A stretch of DNA of 64,000 bases. Origin: Tipula vernalis (lineage: Eukaryota; Arthropoda; Insecta; Diptera; Tipulidae). Shown one piece after another: positions 12,151-24,133 of this stretch. Position 1 is the stretch's first letter. Every line of letters begins with the position of its first letter. The notes below the pieces were generated by a model, which was not told the origin of the DNA, did not search any database, and saw only the letters and a program-made list of their open reading frames with translations. Where the stretch lies: positions 462,928,995 to 462,992,994 of the forward strand of contig OY282558.1 of NCBI GenBank assembly GCA_958295665.1, read 5' to 3'. The position numbers were made by a program, and so were the translations under genes.

Positions 12151-14959
12151 TTAAATGATAGGTCACGAGACCTGTAATTGCTATATCATACATTTCGTAG
12201 AAAGTTCGATTCGAAGAAAATCACCTTACTATAGCTCAGCCGATTCAGAGCTGTAAAAATCCGAAATCTGCAATTGTGCTCCGATTGCGGTTCTTGATAC
12301 CTTAAATGATTGGTCACGAGACCTGAAATTGCTATATCATACGTTTCGTAGAAAGTTCGATTCGAAGAAAATCACCTTACTATAGCTCAGCCGATTCAGA
12401 GCTGTAAAAATCCGAAATCTGAAATTGTGCTCCGATTGCGGTTCTTGATACCTCAAATAATAGGTCTCGGGACTTGTAATTGTTATGCCAAGCCGCATTA
12501 AAATTGGTTGATTATTTCCATACATTTCACAGAAAAATCGATTCGAAGAAAATCAACTTACTATAGCTCAGCCGATTCAGAGCTGTAAAAATCCGAAATC
12601 TGCAATTGTGCTCCGATTGCGGTTCTTGATACCTCAAATGATAGGTCACGAGACCTGTAATTGCTATACCATACATTTCGAAAAAAGTCCAATTCGAAGA
12701 AAATCGCCTTACTATAGCTCAGCCGATTCAGAGCTGTAAAAATCCGAAATCTGAAATTGTGCTCCGATTGCGGTTCTTGATACCTCAAATAATAGGTCTC
12801 GGGACTTGTAATTGTTATGTTAAGCCGCATTAAAATTGGTTGATTATTTCCATACATTTCACAGAAAAATCGATTCGAAGAAAATCAACTTACTATAGCT
12901 CAGCCGATTCAGAGCTGTAAAAATCCGAAATCTGCAATTGTGCTCCGATTGCGGTTCTTGATACCTTAAATGATAGGTCTCGGGACTTGTAATTGTTATG
13001 CCAAACCGCATTAAAATTGGTTGATTATTTCCATACATTTCACAGAAAAATCGATTCGAAGAAAATCAACTTACTATAGCTCAGCAGATTCAGAGCTGTA
13101 AAAATCCGAAATCTGCAATTGTGCTCCGATTGCGGTTCTTGATACCTTAAATGATAGGTCACGAGACCTGTAATTGCTATACCATACATTTCGCAAAAAG
13201 TCCAATTCGAAGAAAATCGCCTTACTATAGCTCAGCAGATTCAGAGCTGTAAAAATCCGAAATCTGCAATTGTGCTCCGATTGCGGTTCTTGATACCTTA
13301 AATGAAAGCTCACGAGACGTGTAATTGCTATACCATACATTTCGAAGAAAGTCCGATTCGAAGAAAATCGCCTTACTATAGCTCATCCGATGCAGAGCTG
13401 TAAAAATCCGAAATCTGCAATTGTGCTCCGATTGCGGTTCTTGATACCTTAAATGATTGGTCAGGAGACCTGAAATTGCTATATCATATATTTCGTAGAA
13501 AGTTCGAATCGAAGAAAATCACCTTACTATAGCTCAGCCGATTCAGAGCTGTAAAAATCCGAAATCTGCAATTGTGCTCCGATTGCGGTTCTTGATACCT
13601 CAAATGATAGGTCTCGGGACTTGTAATTGTTATGCCAAACCTCATTAAAATTGGTTGATTATTTCCATACATTTCACAGAAAAATCGATTCGAAGAAAAT
13701 CAATTTACTATAGCTCAGCAGATTCAGAGCTGTAAAAATCCGAAATCTGCAATTGTGCTCCGATTGCGGTTCTTGATACCTTAAATGATAGGTCACGAGA
13801 CCTGTAATTGCTATACCATACATTTCGTAGAAAGTTCGATTCGAAGAAAATCACCTTACTATAGCTCAGCCGATTCAGAGCTGTAAAAATCCGAAATCTG
13901 CAATTGTGCTCCGATTGCGGTTCTTGATACCTTAAATGATAGGTCACGAGACGTCTAATTGCTATACCATACATTTCGAAGAAAGTCCGATTAGAAGAAA
14001 ATCGCCTTACTATAGCTCAGCCGATTCAGAGCTGTAAAAATCCGAAATCTGCAATTGTGCTCCGATTGCGGTCCTTGATACCTTAAATGATTGGTCACGA
14101 CACCTAAAATTGCTATATCATACATTTCGTAGAAAGTTCGATTCGAAGAAAATCACCTTACTATAGCTCAGCCGATTCAGAGCTGTAAAAATCCGAAATC
14201 TGCAATTGTGCTCCGATTGCGGTTCTTGATACCTTAAATGATAGATCACGAGACCTGTAATTGCTATACCATATATTTCGTAGCAAGTTCGATTCGAAGA
14301 AAATCGCCTTACTATAGCTCAGCCGATTCAGAGCTGTAAAAATCCGAAATCTGCAATTGTGCTCCGATTGCGGTTCTTGATACCTTAAATGATAGGTCAC
14401 GAGACCTGTAATTGCTATACCATACATTTCGTAGAAAGTTCGATTCGAAGAATATCACCTTACTATAGCTCTGCCGATTCAGAGCTGTAAAAATCCGAAA
14501 TCTGCAATTGTGCTCCGATTGCGGTTCTTGATACCTCAAATGATAGGTCTCGGGACTTGTAATTGTTATGCCAAACCGCATTAAAATTGGTTGATTATTT
14601 CCATACATTTCACAGAAAAATCGATTCGAGGAAAATCAACTTACTATAGCTCAGCCGATTCAGAGCTGTAAAAATCCGAAATCTGCAATTGTGCTCCGAT
14701 TGCGGTTCTTGATACCTTAAATGATAGGTCACGAGACCTGTAATTGCTATACCATACATTTCAAAAAAAGTCCAATTCGAAGAAAATCGCCTTACTATAG
14801 CTCAGCCGATTCAGAGCTGTAAAAATCCGAAATCTGAAATTGTGCTCCGATTGCGGTTCTTGATACCTCAAATAATAGGTCTCGGGACTTGTAATTGTTA
14901 TGCCAAGCCGCATTAAAATTGGTTGATTATTTCCATACATTTCACAGAAAAATCGATTC

Positions 14960-16070
14960 GAAGAAAATCAACTTACTATAGCTCAGCCGATTCTGAGCTG
15001 TAAAAATCCGAAATCTGCAATTGTGCTCCGATTGCGGTTCTTGATACCTCAAATGATAGGTCACGAGACCTGTAATTGCTATACCATACATTTCGAAGAA
15101 AGTCCGATTCGAAGAAAATCGCCTTACTATAGCTCAGCCGATTCAGAGCTGTAAAAATCCGAAATCTGCAATTGTGCTCCGATTGCGGTCTTGATACCTC
15201 AAATGATAGGTCTCGGGACTTGTAATTGTTATTCCAAGCCGCATTAAAATTGGTTGATTATTTCCATACATTTCACAGAAAAATCGATTCGAAGAAAATC
15301 ACCTTACTATAGCTCAGCAGATTCAGAGCTGTAAAAATCCGAAATCTGCAATTGTGCTCCGATTGCGGTTCTTGATACCTTAAATGATAGATCACGTGAC
15401 CTGTAATTGCTATACCATACATTTCGTAGAAAGTTCGATCCGAAGAAAATCGCCTTACTATAGCTCAGCCGATTCAGAGCTGTAAAAATCCAAAATCTGC
15501 AATTGTGCTCTGATTGCGGTTCTTGATACCTTAAATGATAGGTCACGAGACCTGTAATTGCTATACCATACATTTCGTAGAAAGTTCGAATCGAAGAAAA
15601 TCACCTTACAATAGCTCAGCCGATTCAGAGCTGTAAAATCCGAAATCTGCAATTGTGCTCCGATTGCGGTTCTTGATACCTCAAATGATAGGTCTTGGGA
15701 CTTGTAATTGTTATGCCAAACCTCATTAAAATTGGTTAATTATTTCTATACATTTCACAGAAAAATCGATTCGAAGAAAATCACCTTACTATAGCTCAGC
15801 CGATTCAGAGCTGTAAAAATCCGAAATCTGCAATTGTGCTCCGATTGCGGTTCTTGATACCTTAAATGATAGATCACGAGACCTGTAATTGCTATACCAT
15901 ACATTTCGTAGAAAGTTCGATTCGAAGAAAATCGCCTTACTATAGCTCAGCCGATTCAGAGCTGTAAAAATCCGAAATCTGCAATTGTGCTCCGATTGCG
16001 GTTCTTGATACCTTAAATGATAGGTCACGAGACGTGTAATTGCTATACCATACATTTCGAAGAAAGTCCG
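14960..16070 (+). repeat. Third copy of a ~1.1-kb satellite block
   Basis: It matches about 5740-6850 and 11100-12210. All three share several rare variants in the same order: GATTCTGAGCTG, then GTTCGATCCGAAG, then AATCCAAAATCTGC with GTGCTCTGATTG, then GTTCGAATCGAAG. The offset from the second to the third copy is 3862 bp. Confidence 0.83.
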
Positions 16071-18115
16071 ATTACAAGAAAATCGCCTTACTATAGCTCA
16101 GCCGATTCAGAGCTGTAAAAATCCGAAATCTGCAATTGTGCTCCGATTGCGGTTCTTGATACCTTAAATGATTGGTCACGAGACCTGTAATTGCTATACC
16201 ATACATTTCGAAAAAAGTCCAATTCGAAGAAAATCGCCTTACAATAGCTCAGCCGATTCAGAGCTGTAAAAATCCGAAATCTGAAATTGTGCTCCGATTG
16301 CGGTTCTTGATACCTCAAATAATAGGTCTCGGGACTTGTAATTGTTATGCCAAGCCGCATTAAAATTGGTTGATTATTTCCATACATTTCACAGAAAAAT
16401 CGATTCGAAGAAAATCAACTTACTATAGCTCAGCCGATTCAGAGCTGTAAAAATCCGAAATCTGCAATTGTGCTCCGATTGCGGTTCTTGATACCTCAAA
16501 TGATAGGTCACGAGACCTGTAATTGCTATACCATACATTTCGAAAAAAGTCCAATTCGAAGAAAATCGCCTTACTATAGCTCAGCCGATTCAGAGCTGTA
16601 AAAATCCGAAATCTGAAATTGTGCTCCGATTGCGGTTCTTGATACCTAAAATAATAGGTCTCGGGACTTGTAATTGTTATGTTAAGCCGCATTAAAATTG
16701 GTTGATTATTTCCATACATTTCACAGAAAAATCGATTCGAAGAAAATCAACTTACTATAGCTCAGCCGATTCGAGCTGTAAAAATCCGAAATGTGCAATT
16801 GTGCACCGATTGCGGTTCTTGATACCTTAAATGATAGGTCTCGGGACTTGTAATTGTTATGCCAAACCTCATTAAAATTGGTTTATTATTTCCATACATT
16901 TCATAGAAAAATCGATTCGAAGAAAATCACCTTACTATATAGCTCAGCAGATTCAGAGCTGTAAAAATCCGAAATCTGCAATTGTGCTCCGATTGCGGTT
17001 CTTGATACCTTAAATGATAGGTCACGAGACCTGTAATTGCTATACCATACATTTCGAAAAAAGTCCAATTCGAAGAAAATCGCCTTACTATAGCTCAGCC
17101 GATTCAGAGCTGTAAAAATCCGAAATCTGAAATTGTGCTCCGATTGCGGTTCTTGATACCTCAAATAATAGGTCTCGGGACTTGTAATTGTTATGCCAAG
17201 CCGCGTTAAAATTGGTTGATTATTTCCATACATTTCACAGAAAAATCGATTCGAAGAAAATCAACTTACTATAGCTCAGCCGATTCGAGCTGTAAAAATC
17301 CGAAATGTGCAATTGTGCTCCGATTGCGGTTCTTGATACCTTAAATGATAGGTCTCGGGACTTGTAATTGTTATGCCAAACCTCATTAAAATTGGTTTAT
17401 TATTTCCATACATTTCATAGAAAAATCGATTCGAAGAAAATCACCTTACTATAGCTCAGCAGATTCAGAGCTGTTAAAATCCGAAATCTGCAATTGTGCT
17501 CCGATTGCGGTTCTTGATACCTTAAATGATAGGTCACGAGACCTGTAATTGCTATACCATACATTTCGAAAAAAGTCCAATTCGAAGAAAATCGCCTTAC
17601 TATAGCTCAGCCGATTCAGAGCTGTAAAAATCCGAAATCTGAAATTGTGCTCCGATTGCGGTTCTTGATACCTCAAATAATAGGTCTCGGGACTTGTAAT
17701 TGTTATGCCAAGCCGCATTAAAATTGGTTGATTATTTCCATACATTTCACAGAAAAATCGATTCGAAGAAAATCACCTTACTATAGCTCAGCCGATTCAG
17801 AGCTGTAAAAATCCGAAATCTGCAATTGTGCTCCGATTGCGGTTTTGGATACCTTAAATGATAGGTCACGAGACCTGTAATTGCTATACCATACATTTCA
17901 AAAAAAGTCCAATTCGAAGAAAATCGCCTTACTATTATAGCTCAGCCGATTCAGAGCTGTAAAAATCCGAAATCTGAAATTGTGCTCCGATTGCGGTTCT
18001 TGATACCTCAAATAATAGGTCTCGGGACTTGTAATTGTTATGCCAAGCCGCATTAAAATTGGTTGATTATTTCCATACATTTCACAGAAAAATCGATTCG
18101 AAGAAAATCACCTTA

Positions 18116-19745
18116 CTATAGCTCAGCAGATTCAGAGCTGTAAAAATCCGAAATCTGCAATTGTGCTCCGATTGCGGTTCTTGATACCTTAAATGATAGG
18201 TCACGAGACCTGTAATTGCTATACCATACATTTCGTAGAAAGTTCGATTCGAAGAAAATCACCTTACTATAGCTCAGCCGATTCAGAGCTGTAAAAATCC
18301 GAAATTTGCAAATGTGCTCCGATTGCGGTTCTTGATACCTCAAATGATAGGTCTCGGGACTTGTAATTGTTATGCCAAGCCGCATTAAAATTGGTTGATT
18401 ATTTCCATGCATTTCACAGAAAAATCGATTCGAAGAAAATCACCTTACTATAGCTCAGCAGATTCAGAGCTGTAAAAATCCGAAATCTGCAATTGTGCTC
18501 CGATTGCGGTTCTTGATACATTAAATGTTTGGTCACGAGACCTGAAATTGCTATATCGTACATTTCGTAGAAAGTTCGATTCGAAGAAAATCACCTTACT
18601 ATAGCTCAGCCGATTCAGAGCTGTAAAAATCCGAAATCTGCAATTGTGATCCGATTGCGGTTCTTGATACTTTAAATGATAGGTCACGAGACCTGTAATT
18701 GCTATACCATACATTTCGTAGAAAGTTCGATTCGAAGAATATCACCTTACCATAGCTCAGCCGATTCAGAGCTGTAAAAATCTGAAATCTGCAATTGTGC
18801 TCCGATTGCGGTTCTTGATACCTCAAATGATGGGTCTCGGGACTTGTAATTGTTATGCCAAACCGCATTAAAATTGGTTGATTATTTCCATACATTTCAC
18901 AGAAAAATCGATTCGAAGAAAATCACCTTACTATAGCTCAGCCGATTCAGAGCTGTAAAAATCCGAAATCTGCAATTGTGCTCCGATTGCGGTTCTTGAT
19001 ACCTTAAATGATAGGTCACGAGACCTGTAATTGCTATACCATACATTTCGTAGAAAGTTCGATTCGAAGAAAATCACCTTACTATAGCTCAGCCGATTCA
19101 GAGCTGTAAAAATCCGAAATTTGCAAATGTGCTCCGATTGCGGTTCTTGATACCTCAAATGATAGGTCTCGGAACTTGTAATTGTTATGCCAAGCCGCAT
19201 TAAAATTGGTTGATTATTTCCATACATTTCACAGAAAAATCGATTCGAAGAAAATCACCTTACTATAGCTCAGCAGATTCAGAGCTGTAAAAATCCGAAA
19301 TCTGCAATTGTGCTCCGATTGCGGTTCTTGATACATTAAATGTTTGGTCACGAGACCTGAAATTGCTATATCGTACATTTCGTAGAAAGTTCGATTCGAA
19401 GAAAATCACCTTACTATAGCTCAGCCGATTCAGAGCTGTAAAAATCCGAAATCTGCAATTGTGATCCGATTGCGGTTCTTGATACTTTAAATGATAGGTC
19501 ACGAGACCTGTAATTGCTATACCATACATTTCGTAGAAAGTTCGATTCGAAGAATATCACCTTACTATAGCTCAGCCGATTCAGAGCTGTAAAAATCTGA
19601 AATCTGCAATTGTGCTCCGATTGCGGTTCTTGATACCTCAAATGATGGGTCTCGGGACTTGTAATTGTTATGCCAAACCGCATTAAAATTGGTTGATTAT
19701 TTCCATACATTTCACAGAAAAATCGATTCGAAGAAAATCACCTTA
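18116..19745 (+). repeat. 815-bp tandem duplication of a five-monomer block
   Basis: About 18116-18930 and 18931-19745 carry the same rare variants at an 815-bp offset: AATTTGCAAATGTG (18303 and 19118), ACATTAAATGTTTGG, TATCGTACATTTCG and GTGATCCGATTG. 815 equals one dimer (332) plus one trimer (483). Confidence 0.85.
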
Positions 19746-22700
19746 CTATAGCTCAGCCGATTCAGAGCTGTAAAAATCCGAAATCTGCAATTGTGCTCCG
19801 ATTGCAGTTCTTGATACCTTAAATGATAGGTCACGAGACCTGTAATTGCTATACCATACATTTCGAACAAAGTCCGATTCGAAGAAAATCGCCTTACTAT
19901 AGCTCAGCCGGTTCAGAGCTGTAAAAATCCGAAATCTGCAATTGTGCTCCGATTGCGGTTCTTGATACCTTAAATGATTGGTCACGAGACCTGTAATTGC
20001 TATATCATACATTTCGTAGAAAGTTCGATTCGAAGAAAATCACCTTACTATAGCTCAGCCGATTCAGAGCTGTAAAAATTCGAAATCTGCAATTGTGCTC
20101 CGATTGCGGTTCTTGATACCTCAAATGATAAGTCTCGCGACTTGTAATTGTTATGCCAAACCGCATTAAAATTGGTTGATTATTTCCATACATTTCACAG
20201 AAAAATCGATTCGAAGAAAATCACCTTACTATAGCTCAGCCGATTCAGAGCTGTAAAAATCCGAAATCTGCAATTGTGCTCCGATTGCGGTTCTTGATAC
20301 CTTAAATGATAGATCACGAGACCTGTAATTGCTATACCATACATTTCGAAGAAAGTCCGATTCGAAGAAAATCGCCCTACAATAGCTCAGCCGATTCAGA
20401 GCTGTAAAAATCCGAAATCTGCAATTGTGCTCCGATTGCGGTTCTTGATACCTTAAATGATAGATCACGAGACCTGTAATTGCTATACCATACATTTCGT
20501 AGAATGTTCGATTCGAAGAAATTCGCCTTACTATAGCTCAGCCGATTCAGAGCTGTAAAAATCCGAGATCTGCAATTGTGCTCCGATTGCGGTTCTTGAT
20601 ACCTTAAATGATAGGTCACGAGACCTGTAATTGCTATACCATATATTTCGTAGAAAGTTCGATTCGAAGAATATCACCTTACTATAGCTCAGCCGATTCA
20701 GAGCTGTAAAAATCCGAAATCTGCAATTGTGCTCCGATTGCGGTTCTTGATACCTCAAATGATAGGTCACGAGACGTGTAATTGCTATACCATACATTTC
20801 GAAGAAAGTTCGATTCGAAGAAAATCGCCATACTATAGCTCAGCCGATTCAGAGCTGTAAAAATCCGAAATTTGCAATTGTGCTCCGATTGCGGTTCTTG
20901 ATACCTCAAATGATAGGTCTCGGGACTTGTAATTGTTATTCCAAGCCGCATTAAAATTGGTTGATTATTTCCATACATTTCACAGAAAAATCGATTCGAA
21001 GAAAATCACCTTACTCAGCCGATTCAGAGCTGTAAAAATCCGAAATCTGCAATTGTGCTCCGATTGCGGTTCTTGATACCTTAAATGATAGGTCTCGGGA
21101 CTTGTAATTGTTATGCCAAACCTCATTAAAATTGGTTGATTATTTCCATACATTTCACAGAAAAATCGATTCGAAGAAAATCAACTTACTATAGCTCAGC
21201 AGATTCAGAGCTGTAAAAATCCGAAATCTGCAATTGTGCTCCGATTGCGGTTCTTGATACCTTAAATGATAGGTCACGAGACCTGTAATTGCTATACCAT
21301 ACATTTCGAAAAAAGTCCAATTCGAAGAAAATCGCCTTACTATAGCTCAGCAGATTCAGAGCTGTAAAAATCCGAAATCTGAAATTGTGCTCCGATTGCG
21401 GTTCTTGATACCTCAAATAATAGGTCTCGGGACTTGTAATTGTTATGCCAAGCCGCATTAAAATTGGTTGATTATTTCCATACATTTCACAGAAAAATCG
21501 ATTCGAAGAAAATCAACTTACTATAGCTCAGCCGATTCCGAGCTGTAAAAATCCGAAAGGTGCAATTGTGCTCCGATTGCGGTTCTTGATACCTTAAATG
21601 ATAGGTCTCGGGACTTGTAATTGTTATGCCAAACCTCATTAAAATTGGTTTATTATTTCCATACATTTCATAGAAAAATCGATTCGAAGAAAATCACCTT
21701 ACTATAGCTCAGCAGATTCAGAGCTGTAAAAATCCGAAATCTGCAATTGTGCTCCGATTGCGGTTCTTGATACCTTAAATGATAGGTCACGAGACCTGTA
21801 ATTGCTATACCATACATTTCGAAAAAAGTCCAATTCGAAGAAAATCGCCTTACTATAGCTCAGCCGATTCAGAGCTGTAAAAATCCGAAATCTGAAATTG
21901 TGCTCCGATTGCGGTTCTTGATACCTCAAATAATAGGTCTCGGGACTTGTAATTGTTATGCCAAGCCGCATTAAAATTGGTTGATTATTTCCATACATTT
22001 CACAGAAAAATCGATTCGAAGAAAATCACCTTACTATAGCTCAGCCGATTCAGAGCTGTAAAAATCCGAAATCTGCAATTGTGCTCCGATTGCGGTTCTT
22101 GATACCTTAAATGATAGGTCACGAGACCTGTAATTGCTATACCATACATTTCGTAGAAAGTTCGATTCGAAGAAAATCACCTTACTATAGCTCAGCCGAT
22201 TCAGAGCTGTAAAAATCCGAAATTTGCAATTGTGCTCCGATTGCGGTTCTTGATACCTCAAATGATAGGTCTCGGGACTTGTAATTGTTATGCCAAGCCG
22301 CATTAAAATTGGTTGATTATTTCCATACATTTCACAGAAAAATCGATTCGAAGAAAATCACCTTACTATAGCTCAGCAGATTCAGAGCTGTAAAAATCCG
22401 AAATCTGCAATTGTGCTCCGATTGCGGTTCTTGATACATTAAATGTTTGGTCACGAGACCTGAAATTGCTATATCGTACATTTCGTAGAAAGTTCGATTC
22501 GAAGAAAATCACCTTACTATAGCTCAGCCGATTCAGAGCTGTAAAAATCCGAAATCTGCAATTGTGATCCGATTGCGGTTCTTGATACTTTAAATGATAG
22601 GTCACGAGACCTGTAATTGCTATACCATACATTTCGTAGAAAGTTCGATTCGAAGAATATCACCTTACTATAGCTCAGCCGATTCAGAGCTGTAAAAATC

Positions 22701-24133
22701 TGAAATCTGCAATTGTGCTCCGATTGCGGTTCTTGATACCTCAAATGATGGGTCTCGGGACTTGTAATTGTTATGCCAAACCGCATTAAAATTGGTAGAT
22801 TATTTCCATACATTTCACAGAAAAATCGATTCGAAGAAAATCACCTTACTATAGCTCAGCCGATTCAGAGCTGTAAAAATCCGAAATCTGCAATTGTGCT
22901 CCGATTGCAGTTCTTGATACCTTAAATGATAGGTCACGAGACCTGTAATTGCTATACCATACATTTCGAAGAAAGTCCGATTCGAAGAAAATCGCCTTAC
23001 TATAGCTCAGCCGATTCAGAGCTGTAAAAATCCGAAATCTGCAATTGTGCTCCGATTGCGGTTCTTGATACCTTAAATGATTGGTCACGAGACCTGTAAT
23101 TGCTATATCATACATTTCGTAGAAAGTTCGATTCGAAGAAAATCACCTTACTATAGCTCAGCCGATTCAGAGCTGTAAAAATTCGAAATCTGCAATTGTG
23201 CTCCGATTGCGGTTCTTGATACCTCAAATGATAAGTCTCGCGACTTGTAATTGTTATGCCAAACCGCATTAAAATTGGTTGATTATTTCCATACATTTCA
23301 CAGAAAAATCGATTCGAAGAAAATCACCTTACTATAGCTCAGCCGATTCAGAGCTGTAAAAATCCGAAATCTGCAATTGTGCTCCGATTGCGGTTCTTGA
23401 TACCTTAAATGATAGATCACGAGACCTGTAATTGCTATACCATACATTTCGAAGAAAGTCCGATTCGAAGAAAATCGCCCTACAATAGCTCAGCCGATTC
23501 AGAGCTGTAAAAATCCGAAATCTGCAATTGTGCTCCGATTGCGGTTCTTGATACCTTAAATGATAGATCACGAGACCTGTAATTGCTATACCATACATTT
23601 CGTAGAATGTTCGATTCGAAGAAATTCGCCTTACTATAGCTCAGCCGATTCAGAGCTGTAAAAATCCGAAATCTGCAATTGTGCTCCGATTGCGGTTCTT
23701 GATACCTTAAATGATAGGTCACGAGACCTGTAATTGCTATACCATATATTTCGTAGAAAGTTCGATTCGAAGAATATCACCTTACTATAGCTCAGCCGAT
23801 TCAGAGCTGTAAAAATCCGAAATCTGCAATTGTGCTCCGATTGCGGTTCTTGATACCTCAAATGATAGGTCACGAGACGTGTAATTGCTATACCATACAT
23901 TTCGAAGAAAGTTCGATTCGAAGAAAATCGCCATACTATAGCTCAGCCGATTCAGAGCTGTAAAAATCCGAAATTTGCAATTGTGCTCCGATTGCGGTTC
24001 TTGATACCTCAAATGATAGGTCTCGGGACTTGTAATTGTTATTCCAAGCCGCATTAAAATTGGTTGATTATTTCCATACATTTCACAGAAAAATCGATTC
24101 GAAGAAAATCACCTTACTCAGCCGATTCAGAGC
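18931..24133 (+). repeat. Pair of ~2.1-kb blocks at a 3103-bp offset
   Basis: About 18931-21030 and 22034-24133 share private variants at 3103 bp: GCCCTACAATAGC (20374/23477), CGCCATACTATAGC (20828/23931) and a short CACCTTACTCAGCCG junction (21010/24113). Homology stops soon after the last of these. About 1 kb of other monomers separates the copies. Confidence 0.85.

Larger units (their letters stand above)
8469..12549 (+). repeat. Higher-order block, second copy of the ~3.6-kb segment with a 483-bp gain
   Basis: It matches 3593-7190 at offsets of 4876 and then 5359 bp. The extra material around 10444-10780 repeats 9812-10146 at a 634-bp offset, including the TTGGTCAGGAGACCTG and ATATCATATATTTCG variants. 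This points to unequal exchange in register with whole monomers. Confidence 0.82.
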
